Assembly: GCA_009924985.1 (NCBI GenBank)
Contig: RFQL01000009.1
Location: 1-33,690, forward strand
Source: Burkholderiaceae bacterium
Lineage (GTDB): Bacteria; Pseudomonadota; Gammaproteobacteria; Burkholderiales; Burkholderiaceae
Reading direction: 5' to 3'
Length of the DNA: 33,690 nt
A program made the position numbers and the translations under genes. This document shows positions 20,207 to 27,177 of the stretch, piece by piece; positions within the stretch are counted from its first letter, which is position 1; each line of letters begins with the position of its first letter. A model generated the notes under the pieces. It was not told where the DNA came from. It worked only from the letters and a program-made list of their open reading frames with translations, and did not search any database.

Positions 20207-20854
20207 TTAAGGCGCTAATCGTACAATTTGCCAACTGGAGTCATCGCGGGTATACAGAATGCGGTCATGTAAGCGCGATGGACGGCCTTGCCAAAACTCA
20301 ATGCTATTGGGCTTAAGACGATACCCGCCCCATTGTGGTGGGCGAATTGGGTTATCACCAAACTGTTTCTGGAATCGTAGTTCTTCCTGTTCTAAAAAAG
20401 TACGACTCTCAATTACCTTGCTTTGAGGAGATGCCCACGCTCCAATGCGAGAGGCGGCAGGTCTTTGTAAGTAATACTCATCACTCTCAGCAGTACTAAG
20501 TTTTGAAACTACACCACTAATCCGAACTTGACGTTCTAGTTCATGCCAATGAAAGAGCAAGGATGCCTGCGGCCGTTCGGCCAACTCTTTTCCTTTTTGA
20601 CTCTCATAATTGGTAAAGAAACAAAAATCACCTTGGCTTAAGCCTTTTAAAAGGACCACTCGAGCGGAGGGAGTGCCTGCTGCATTGGCAGTTGCAAGAA
20701 CCATAGCATTGGGTTCGGGGCACTCTGCACGACTTGCTTGAGCAAACCAAGTCTCAAACAAGGCAATGGGATCTTTGGGCACATCATCCTCAGATAACTG
20801 CCCTAGGGTATAGTTTTTGCGCAAAGCGGCAAGGGATTTGCTGGTTTCATTCAT
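20207..20854 (-). CDS. pdxH: Pyridoxamine/pyridoxine 5'-phosphate oxidase
   Basis: FMN-dependent final step of pyridoxal 5'-phosphate synthesis and salvage. The 215 residues show N-terminal RKNYTLGQL, the FMN-binding [44 protein letters not shown] and the C-terminal [15 protein letters not shown] and RLHDR motifs. It diverges from tcdA with only 23 bases between the two ATGs. TATACT lies six bases before this ATG on the minus strand, suggesting a leaderless transcript. The arginine/lysine decarboxylase in this window is one PLP user. Confidence 0.96.
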   Translation of the reverse strand: MNETSKSLAALRKNYTLGQLSEDDVPKDPIALFETWFAQASRAECPEPNAMVLATANAAGTPSARVVLLKGLSQGDFCFFTNYESQKGKELAERPQASLLFHWHELERQVRISGVVSKLSTAESDEYYLQRPAASRIGAWASPQSKVIESRTFLEQEELRFQKQFGDNPIRPPQWGGYRLKPNSIEFWQGRPSRLHDRILYTRDDSSWQIVRLAP

Positions 20855-20877
20855 AGATTGAGTATAAAGAAGAGATT
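20855..20877. promoter_or_regulatory. Overlapping divergent -10 elements of pdxH and tcdA
   Basis: AGTATAAA (20861-20868) serves both ways: minus-strand TATACT (20866-20861) is six bases before the pdxH ATG, and plus-strand TATAAA (20863-20868) is nine bases before the tcdA ATG. Two polymerases could not occupy both at once, so the genes may compete. Confidence 0.45.
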
Positions 20878-21642
20878 ATGTTGAACGAAAGAGTAAATCA
20901 GCACAACGCGACAGAGACGCCTGAGCGCCGCTTTGCGGGCGTTGCTAGACTTTATGGCGAAGATGCCTACCAAAAATTTACCCAAGCTACCGCTGTGGTG
21001 GTGGGTCTTGGAGGAGTGGGGTCGTGGGCAGCAGAGGCCTTAGCGCGTTCTGCAGTGGGGCATTTGGTTTTGATTGATCTGGATCATATCGCCATTAGCA
21101 ATATCAATCGACAGCTACATGCGATGGAAGGAGAGTTCGGTAAGGCAAAAGTAGATGCCATGGCTGAGCGTATCCGCAAAATTAATCCAGCTATCCACTT
21201 AACAACGCATGACGCCTTCCTCTCCGCGAGTAATTTAATAGAGCTCATTCCGAGTGGCGCTTATGTTATTGATGCTTGCGATGATGTTCCTGCAAAGGTA
21301 GCCTTGGCTGCGCATTGCAAGCAATCCAACATTGGCTTAGTAATGTGTGGCGGTGCTGGCGGAAAGGTCAACCCAAGCTTGGTGAGTGCCGCTGACTTAG
21401 CCAAAACGGTTCAAGACCCATTTCTGGCAAAAATTAGGGCAGATCTTCGTAAAAACCATGCATATAGTAGGGACTTAAAGCAGCCGATGGGTATTCGGGC
21501 GGTTTACTCCCAAGAACCTCGGCTGGGGAGCAGTCATGGTGGCTTGGCCTGCTCTGGTTATGGCTCTGCCGTGAGTGTAACGGCGACATTTGGCTTTGTT
21601 GCGGCTGCTGAACTCCTCGCCCTTATGGTCAATGGCTCTTAA
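20878..21642 (+). CDS. tcdA: tRNA threonylcarbamoyladenosine dehydratase
   Basis: E1/ThiF-like enzyme that uses ATP to cyclise t6A37 to ct6A37 in ANN-reading tRNAs. The 254 residues hold RLYGEDAYQKF, the nucleotide-binding GLGGVGSW (43-50), DLDHIAISNINRQLHA with the ATP-binding Asp and Arg, and DACDDVPAKVALAAHCK. These fit TcdA/CsdL rather than ThiF or MoeB. A weak purine-rich ribosome site (AAGAAGAG) precedes the ATG. Its target base would include the Thr tRNA encoded at 29922. Confidence 0.94.
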   Translation: MLNERVNQHNATETPERRFAGVARLYGEDAYQKFTQATAVVVGLGGVGSWAAEALARSAVGHLVLIDLDHIAISNINRQLHAMEGEFGKAKVDAMAERIRKINPAIHLTTHDAFLSASNLIELIPSGAYVIDACDDVPAKVALAAHCKQSNIGLVMCGGAGGKVNPSLVSAADLAKTVQDPFLAKIRADLRKNHAYSRDLKQPMGIRAVYSQEPRLGSSHGGLACSGYGSAVSVTATFGFVAAAELLALMVNGS

Positions 21643-21700
21643 GGAAGATTTTGCTAAACTCCTACTTTATTTGGAAATCTGTTTCAAGTAATAAATTTGT

Positions 21701-21807
21701 CAACGCTTCTCGTACGAGGGGCGTTGAGGGAATACGCGTTAGTAAGAGCCATTTGTAGCTACACTGGTTCGGACTAAGGTGGTGGTAAAAATCCGTAGGA
21801 GACTACG
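21701..21807 (+). promoter_or_regulatory. Structured leader upstream of the small exported peptide gene
   Basis: The 192 bases between tcdA and the peptide gene hold two hairpins. The first (21701-21726) pairs CAACGC with GCGTTG and continues inward through CTCG/CGAG with two G-T pairs, about 12 bp. The second is CGTAG-GAGA-CTACG (21794-21807), a 5-bp stem closed by a GNRA-type tetraloop, ending about 18 bases before the ribosome site. Neither has a T-run. I recognise no riboswitch class. Confidence 0.35.
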
Positions 21808-21834
21808 TTTATTAATTTTATTTTGGAGTTTTAT

Positions 21835-21969
21835 ATGAAAAAGATCGTCGCTATTTTAGTTGCTGGTTTGTTCACAACCGGTGCTTTCGCTCAAGCTAAG
21901 AAAGAAGAGCCAAAGAAAGATGCTGCTAAGCCAGCTGCTTCTGCTCCTGCTGCTAAAGACAAGAAGTAA
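21835..21969 (+). CDS. Small exported Lys/Ala-rich peptide
   Basis: A 44-residue protein. It begins MKKIVAILVAGLFTTGAFA, a complete signal peptide with a likely signal peptidase I site after AFA. The mature 25 residues are almost only Lys, Ala, Pro, Glu, Asp, Ser and Gln, highly charged and probably disordered, with a KKEEPKKDAAKP core. GGAG (21825-21828) gives a good ribosome site 6 nt before ATG, and a strong terminator follows 18 bases after the stop, so it is a free-standing gene. Similar small Ala/Lys-rich periplasmic proteins occur in betaproteobacteria; the function is unknown. Confidence 0.8.
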   Translation: MKKIVAILVAGLFTTGAFAQAKKEEPKKDAAKPAASAPAAKDKK

Positions 21970-21987
21970 TTCTTGTTTGTCTGAGAA

Positions 21988-22013
21988 AACCCCAGCTTGC
22001 TGGGGTTTTTTTT
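21988..22013 (+). terminator. Intrinsic terminator after the small peptide gene
   Basis: AACCCCAGC-TT-GCTGGGGTT (21988-22007) followed by T through 22013. The remaining bases up to the next gene (22014-22196) hold only a short inverted repeat, GAAGC-CCC-GCTTC (22115-22127). Confidence 0.92.
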
Positions 22014-22196
22014 ATACCATTCATATTTCCAAAAAACGATTTAGCTTCCGTTAACTATTTAGTCTTGGCGCACTGAAGTTCTTTGCACCAATCTAGAAAT
22101 CACTCTCTTAAATCGAAGCCCCGCTTCAGACGCTTAGTCCATTACGAGCCAGATCACCTCATCCGTATTCAAATTTCTCTGAAAACTGTCTAAAAA

Positions 22197-24245
22197 ATGT
22201 TCTACGCCATTGTTATCTTTATTTCAGCATTTCTTATTTTTTTAGTACAGCCATTGATTGCAAAACAAATTTTGCCTTGGTTCGGAGGGTCGGCAGCAGT
22301 TTGGGGGACATGCTTACTTTTTTTCCAATCCGCATTGCTTGCTGGTTACGCCTATGCTGACGTATTAACAAGATATTTAAGCCTGAAGCGTCAGGTTCTC
22401 TTGCATGGGACACTCTTGCTGGTGGCGGCTTTGACAATGCCAATCATTGCGAATGATTCTTGGCGACCACTTGGTAATGAGGAACCCATTCTAAGAATTC
22501 TCGGTCTTTTACTCGTGACAATTGGATTGCCTTATTTCCTTCTTGCAAGCACCACACCGTTAATTGGAGCTTGGTATTGGAAACGTTTTCAGACCTCTGC
22601 ACCATACCGTTTATTTGCTTTATCTAACTTTGCTTCCTTACTTGCATTACTGGGCTATCCTTTTTTAATTGAGCCCTGGTTAGGAAATCGAGAAACAGCA
22701 TGGACGTGGTCCGTTCTATTTGTTGTTTTTGCTATTCTATGTTTTGCGCTTGGGCGATTTACTGTTGACCAGTCAGACTCAAATTTGGCGGATGAAGCCA
22801 ATCCAAACGCAACCCAAGTAAAACCGATATCGGACGTCCAACACCGCGTTCAGCCAGCACAATGGTTGCGGTGGGTGGCTTTATCTGCAATCGGGTCAGC
22901 ATTGTTATTGGGTGTTAGTAGTCACCTAACCCAGAACATCTCATCGGCGCCACTACTGTGGGTAGTACCACTGTCGCTATATTTAATTACTTTTATTATT
23001 AGTTTTGATCACCCGCGTTGGTATCTGCGTGTAATTTATCTACCTCTTGCCATCATCTTGGTGCCACTGATGGCGTGGTTATCGGATTCACTAAATTTAA
23101 AACTCGTTACGCCCATCTATGCATGTGGCCTATTTGTGGTTTGTATGGTGTGTCATGGTGAGTTAGCACGCCTAAAGCCGCATCCCTCAAAACTAACAAC
23201 CTTCTATTTATCACTTTCCATTGGGGGCGCGCTTGGTTCACTCGCAATGGCTGTGATTGCCCCCTTACTGTTTGCTGGCTACTTTGAGTTATACGCTGCA
23301 CTAATTGCGGCAACCATAGTTGCTTTTTTTATACCGATTGGACAAAAACCACGCGAGCGCTGGTTAGCTAAAGGAATTTCAGGCATCGTAATTATGGCGG
23401 TCAGCGTTCTTTCCTGGCAAGGAATTCGGGACTATACCCAAGGGGTACGTTTTATGGAGCGTGATTTTTATGGAGTAGTACGCACTAGAGATGTTTCTAC
23501 GGGTTCAGATTATCGAAGTTTGATTCATGGGGCAATAGCACACGGCGGCCAGTTATTGGCCGAAGAATTACAAATGGTTCCTAGCAGTTACTACGGGCCA
23601 ACAAGTGGCTACGGGAGAGTTTTTAATAGTCTGTCTGATATTCCTAAACAAGTTGGGGTGATTGGTTTGGGGGCAGGCGCTCTGGCTGCGTACGCCAACC
23701 CTGGGGATCACTGGGTTTTTTATGAGATTTCGCCATCCGTAGTGCGAGCAGCAAAAAAAGATTTTACCTTTCTCAAAAAAATGAAGGGAACGCACGAGAT
23801 TGTGATTGGCGATGGTCGACTATCTCTAGATCGTGAGTCCCCAAGGCAATTTGATATTTTGGCAATGGATGCGTTTTCGGGTGATTCAATTCCAACCCAT
23901 TTGATTACCAAAGAGGCCATGGAAATTTACATGAAACACCTCAAGCCTAATGGTGTGATTGTGTTCCAAGCCACCAATCGCTTTGTTGATCTTTTGCCAG
24001 TTGCTCGAAATCTGGCAGATGCGCACGGACTTTCAATTGTGTTGGTAACTGATTCGCCTGAATTTGAAACGGGACCTGAGTATTGGTTGGCCCATACCGA
24101 TCAGGTCATCATGACGCGCGATACGGCATTGCTTAATTCAGAAAAAATCAAGTCGGGAGCAGCTGAAATTCCAAAACGTAAAGGTTTCCCGATGTTTACG
24201 GATGACTATATCAACTTACTCCGTTTGTTTAAAAAGAGCTCATAA
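22197..24245 (+). CDS. Membrane protein fused to a spermidine-synthase-like domain
   Basis: A 682-residue fusion. The first roughly 400 residues contain about ten or more hydrophobic segments, starting with FYAIVIFISAFLIFLVQPLIAKQ, as in fused MFS/spermidine synthase proteins. The last 280 form a Rossmann methyltransferase-like domain: VIGLGAGALAAYA (cofactor glycine loop), YEISPSVV (acidic residue at the end of strand 2), GDGR, and LAMDAFSGDSIP, which holds the Asp used by polyamine synthases. No polyamine substrate can be assigned with confidence; cytosolic aminopropyl transfer tied to transport is one possibility. No good ribosome site precedes the ATG. Note a diamine-producing decarboxylase at 11387. 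Confidence 0.88.
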   Translation: MFYAIVIFISAFLIFLVQPLIAKQILPWFGGSAAVWGTCLLFFQSALLAGYAYADVLTRYLSLKRQVLLHGTLLLVAALTMPIIANDSWRPLGNEEPILRILGLLLVTIGLPYFLLASTTPLIGAWYWKRFQTSAPYRLFALSNFASLLALLGYPFLIEPWLGNRETAWTWSVLFVVFAILCFALGRFTVDQSDSNLADEANPNATQVKPISDVQHRVQPAQWLRWVALSAIGSALLLGVSSHLTQNISSAPLLWVVPLSLYLITFIISFDHPRWYLRVIYLPLAIILVPLMAWLSDSLNLKLVTPIYACGLFVVCMVCHGELARLKPHPSKLTTFYLSLSIGGALGSLAMAVIAPLLFAGYFELYAALIAATIVAFFIPIGQKPRERWLAKGISGIVIMAVSVLSWQGIRDYTQGVRFMERDFYGVVRTRDVSTGSDYRSLIHGAIAHGGQLLAEELQMVPSSYYGPTSGYGRVFNSLSDIPKQVGVIGLGAGALAAYANPGDHWVFYEISPSVVRAAKKDFTFLKKMKGTHEIVIGDGRLSLDRESPRQFDILAMDAFSGDSIPTHLITKEAMEIYMKHLKPNGVIVFQATNRFVDLLPVARNLADAHGLSIVLVTDSPEFETGPEYWLAHTDQVIMTRDTALLNSEKIKSGAAEIPKRKGFPMFTDDYINLLRLFKKSS

Positions 24246-24258
24246 GACACAGATCACA

Positions 24259-24285
24259 AAAACCTTATCTTGGTGAGGTTTTATT
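24259..24285 (+). terminator. Weak intrinsic terminator after the fusion gene
   Basis: AAAACCTTA-TCTTGG-TGAGGTTTT (24259-24282) is a 9-bp stem including one G-T pair, followed by a broken T-run (ATTT). Confidence 0.6.
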
Positions 24286-24291
24286 TGGATC

Positions 24292-24497
24292 AAAATCAAT
24301 GCAACCCATCTAATGATCGAGTAGATTGCGAAGCAAGGAGCCCCGCAAGCCATGAAACTCAATCCACATCTTAAAAATGGATTGAGTATCTTTAAGGGGT
24401 ACCTGACATCTGCGCCGGTGGCAAAGGCGCAGCAATTAAATTACATCGCGGCCGATGAGGCAATCCGAGGCATCTCTTCAGTCGAGGTCTTTAACTA
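24292..24497 (+). pseudogene. ald: Remnant of an alanine dehydrogenase C terminus
   Basis: The frame reads INATHLMIE, stop (TAG at 24322), then IAKQGAPQAMKLNPHLKNG and onward LSIFKGYLTSAPVAKAQQLNY and AADEAI. This follows the end of alanine dehydrogenase, whose last helix and tail are of the form (T)NATLPYVLxIA...ALKxxPxLxxGLNxxxGxVTxxxVAxALxLxY. The first 80% or so of the gene is absent, because the fusion gene and its terminator lie directly upstream, and an in-frame stop splits the remainder. After AADEAI the frame runs ten residues into the 3' end of the DUF3501 gene. Short and recognised from memory only, so moderately sure. Confidence 0.6.
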
Positions 24498-25068
24498 GAG
24501 AAGCCAGTGTTTCGTGAGGGAGGGTTTCGACATGCATGGGGTAACCCTTGTGGTCGCAACCCACCATCATTTGCGCACCTGCTTTTAAAGCCTGTTTCAT
24601 CGAAGCTGTAACGGGGATTCGTAAGAAGTGAACTGCTGAAGTTTTTTCGGAAGTGGTTCTTTCCAAATCTTCATCGGCTAGGGCGTATACCCGAGCTTGG
24701 CCTTCGACCTCAATAAAAATACGATCTTCGACTCCGACCAGTTTGCTTAGAGCAACTCTGCGGTCGGCCTCATTGGGATACTCAATCATCATCGTCACTT
24801 TGAAATCAGAGCCACCAGGTACCATTGGGTTATAGGCATCTAGCTCATCCTGAATACCATCCTCTTCGAAGGTTTTCTCGACGCGTAACATCTCTTGGAT
24901 TTGGTAACGCATCAAGAACTCATTCTCAAAAATAAGGGTGATATGTTCGCCTAAATGTACGGTGCGTAATTTACGCTCAGTAATCGCGCGCTGACGCATT
25001 TCTGGGCGAGCCTTGTGATAGGCCTCAAGGCTTAATAAGCTATCGATCGTAATTTTTCCCATATTCAT
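24478..25068 (-). CDS. DUF3501 family protein
   Basis: A soluble protein of 196 residues from ATG 25068 (MNMGKITID), preceded by AGGATC; the frame is open to ATG 25089, adding seven residues. DUF3501 marks are HLGEHITLIFENEFLMRYQIQEMLR, AYNPMVPGGSDFKVTMMIEYP, and ALADEDLERTTSEKTSAVHFLR. It typically sits beside an Fe-S oxidoreductase and rubrerythrin, in a presumed peroxide-defence set, and here the oxidoreductase gene lies directly upstream. Its biochemical role is unknown. Its 3' end overlaps the alanine dehydrogenase remnant on the other strand. Confidence 0.88.
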   Translation of the reverse strand: MNMGKITIDSLLSLEAYHKARPEMRQRAITERKLRTVHLGEHITLIFENEFLMRYQIQEMLRVEKTFEEDGIQDELDAYNPMVPGGSDFKVTMMIEYPNEADRRVALSKLVGVEDRIFIEVEGQARVYALADEDLERTTSEKTSAVHFLRIPVTASMKQALKAGAQMMVGCDHKGYPMHVETLPHETLASLVKDLD

Positions 25069-25107
25069 TGATCCTGTTGTATTCATCATATTCTCACAGT
25101 ATGGCGC

Positions 25108-26445
25108 TTATAGGCCATAGGCTTTTGCCATTAGGGTTAAAGGATGTGCCATGCTTACTTTTGGTAGACCAAGCTCATCCATGCCTTGAGCAATATGGTG
25201 GCCGGCGAGTTGACAGTCTGAGCTAATGTAATTGGGAGATTCTTCTGCCATACTCCTAAAAACGGGTCGACCAATTTTCATCGCCATCGTATGAAATTCC
25301 TTCTTGACACCCCAAGTACCCGAGTGGCCAGAGCAACGTTCTACAACATTCACTTCGGTACCAGGAATGAGCTTGAGAGCCTCGGCTGTTTTTTGGCCAA
25401 CGTTTTGAACGCGCGAGTGGCAGGCTACGTGATAACTAACATGCCCTAACTCCTCTTTAAAGTCCTGATTGAGTAAGCCATCCTTACTGCGGGCGATTAA
25501 GTATTCAAAGGGGTCCCACATGGCCTCTTTCACTGCTTGCACATCAGCATCATCTGGGAACATGAGGGGCAACTCTTGCTTGAACATGAGAGTGCACGAA
25601 GGAATGGGCGTCACAATGGCATAACCCTCGCGGGCTAATTTTGCCAACTTGGGAATATTTTTTTCTTTATTCTCTTTAACGGATTCCAAATCGCCTAATT
25701 CGAGTTTAGGCATGCCACAGCAAGCCTCTTTATCAACGAGTGCGTACGGAATCTGATTGTGGTTGAGGATCTTAATAAGATCTTGACCAATACCGGGTTC
25801 GTTGTAGTTGATGTAGCAGGTTGCATAAATCGCAACTTTGCCCGGAGTGCGCTTACCGTCTTTGACTGGGTGGGCAACAGAGGCCTTTGCCAATTGTGGG
25901 AAGGTCTTTGCTGCGTATTCTGGGATCCAAGCTTTTTTATCAACACCTAAAGCACCCTCCATCATCAAGCGGGCAACTCCTGTGTTGTTCACAGCATTGA
26001 CAGCTTGGGTCACAATTGGGATGCCCGCAAAGTGTCCAAGTGTATCCGTGGAAGATAAAAATTTATCCCGTAGGCTTGATTTACCCTCCTTAAATTGAAC
26101 GGCTTTGGCACGAAGCATCAAGTGAGGGAAATCAATATTCCAGGGATGAGGCGGTGTGTACGGGCACTTGGTCATGTAGCACACATCACAGAGGTAGCAT
26201 TGATCGACAACCTGCTTGTAGTCAGATTTTGCTACGCCCGCCACTTCACCATCTTCGGTGGCATCCACCAAGTCAAAGAGAGCTGGAAATGAACCGCATA
26301 AATTTACGCAACGACGGCAACCATGACACAGATCAAAGACCCGTTCCATCTCCGCTTCGAGTTTCTCGGTGTTATAAAAGTCAGGATTCGTCCAATCTAA
26401 GGGATGCCGGGTTGGCGCTTCCAGATTACCTTCGCGTAAAGTCAT
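25108..26445 (-). CDS. Fe-S oxidoreductase, GlpC/HdrD-like
   Basis: A 445-residue electron-transfer protein. Two 4Fe-4S motifs lie in the N-terminal third: CHGCRRCVNLCGSFP (about 40-54) and CYLCDVCYMTKCP (about 83-95). Two cysteine-rich (CCG-type) domains follow. The first is intact (IYATC ... EACCGMPKLELGD); the second reads CHSRVQ ... ERCSGHSGTWG, so Ser replaces the second Cys. GlpC and heterodisulfide reductase HdrD/B use such domains to hold 4Fe-4S centres. The pair with DUF3501 argues against a glycerol-3-phosphate role (no glpA or glpB here) and for the oxidative-stress rubrerythrin partner group. Rubrerythrin itself is missing beside it. Confidence 0.85.
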   Translation of the reverse strand: MTLREGNLEAPTRHPLDWTNPDFYNTEKLEAEMERVFDLCHGCRRCVNLCGSFPALFDLVDATEDGEVAGVAKSDYKQVVDQCYLCDVCYMTKCPYTPPHPWNIDFPHLMLRAKAVQFKEGKSSLRDKFLSSTDTLGHFAGIPIVTQAVNAVNNTGVARLMMEGALGVDKKAWIPEYAAKTFPQLAKASVAHPVKDGKRTPGKVAIYATCYINYNEPGIGQDLIKILNHNQIPYALVDKEACCGMPKLELGDLESVKENKEKNIPKLAKLAREGYAIVTPIPSCTLMFKQELPLMFPDDADVQAVKEAMWDPFEYLIARSKDGLLNQDFKEELGHVSYHVACHSRVQNVGQKTAEALKLIPGTEVNVVERCSGHSGTWGVKKEFHTMAMKIGRPVFRSMAEESPNYISSDCQLAGHHIAQGMDELGLPKVSMAHPLTLMAKAYGL

Positions 26446-26558
26446 GGCTTTGCTTTCAACTGAAAATTAAGATGGTGGGAGTTTAGGGTTTTTTCCTATG
26501 ATAGCCAAATTGTATTAATTAAAAATATTGATAGTTTTTATTTAAATAACTGATTTAT

Positions 26559-27134
26559 ATGGATTTTTACGGGTTATTTATTTCTACTGGGGTGGTTGCA
26601 CTCGCTGAAATTGGGGATAAAACTCAGCTTTTATCTCTCATGCTGGCAGCGCGCTACCCCAAACACGCCTGGCCGATTGTGTGGGGAATTCTTGTGGCAA
26701 CCCTCATCAACCATGCCTGCGCTGCCTATGTGGGTCATTGGGCAGCTAGTTTTCTAAGTGCAGACTTACTGCGTTGGATTTTGGGTATTGGGTTTTTGGC
26801 AATTGGCTTATGGTTATTGATCCCAGACAAACTCGACGAGGATGAGAATGCCAAGCAAGCAAAAGGCATTTGGCAGATTTTTATACTAATAAGCACCTTG
26901 TTTTTCTTGGCGGAGATGGGAGACAAAACCCAAATCGCCACAATTGCCCTTGGCGCCAAGTATGAGAGTGTTCTCTCGGTGACGCTTGGAACCACTTTGG
27001 GGATGATGCTGGCTAATGCGCCCGCAGTCTGGTTGGGTAAACAATTTACCAAGCGCTTACCGATTCGCATTGTGCACCTAGTGGCAGCCTTCATTTTTAT
27101 CGCTCTTGGTCTTATTACCCTCGTGTGGTCTTAG
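26559..27134 (+). CDS. TMEM165/GDT1 (UPF0016) family cation transporter
   Basis: An inner-membrane protein of 191 residues with six hydrophobic segments in two repeated halves. Each half carries the family signature: ALAEIGDKTQLLSLMLAARY near residue 15 and FLAEMGDKTQIATIALGAKY near 120, the E-x-G-D-K-T(Q) motif that forms the cation site. Bacterial members (MneA type) export Mn2+; eukaryotic ones move Mn2+ and Ca2+. Mn efflux is therefore likely. It diverges from the Fe-S oxidoreductase gene with 113 bases between starts, which are AT-rich with no clear operator; pepN follows after 43 bases. Confidence 0.9.
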   Translation: MDFYGLFISTGVVALAEIGDKTQLLSLMLAARYPKHAWPIVWGILVATLINHACAAYVGHWAASFLSADLLRWILGIGFLAIGLWLLIPDKLDEDENAKQAKGIWQIFILISTLFFLAEMGDKTQIATIALGAKYESVLSVTLGTTLGMMLANAPAVWLGKQFTKRLPIRIVHLVAAFIFIALGLITLVWS

Positions 27135-27165
27135 TACGATCGATCCAACCATCACAGATACACAA

Positions 27166-27177
27166 TAAAATTACGGC
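27166..27177 (+). promoter_or_regulatory. Candidate leaderless promoter of pepN
   Basis: TAAAAT (27166-27171) lies six bases before the pepN ATG, with no ribosome site between, predicting a start point at the ATG itself. Confidence 0.45.

Noticed and set aside
21860-22054. 64-codon plus-strand ORF
   Set aside because: It overlaps the small peptide gene and its terminator out of frame; the peptide in the other frame has a signal sequence and ribosome site.
22073-22098. TTGGCGCA...TTTGCA resembling a sigma-54 promoter
   Set aside because: The GG and GC elements are 16 bases apart instead of about 10.
26735-27094. 119-codon minus-strand ORF opposite the TMEM165-family gene
   Set aside because: The forward frame carries both family motifs; the reverse frame resembles nothing.
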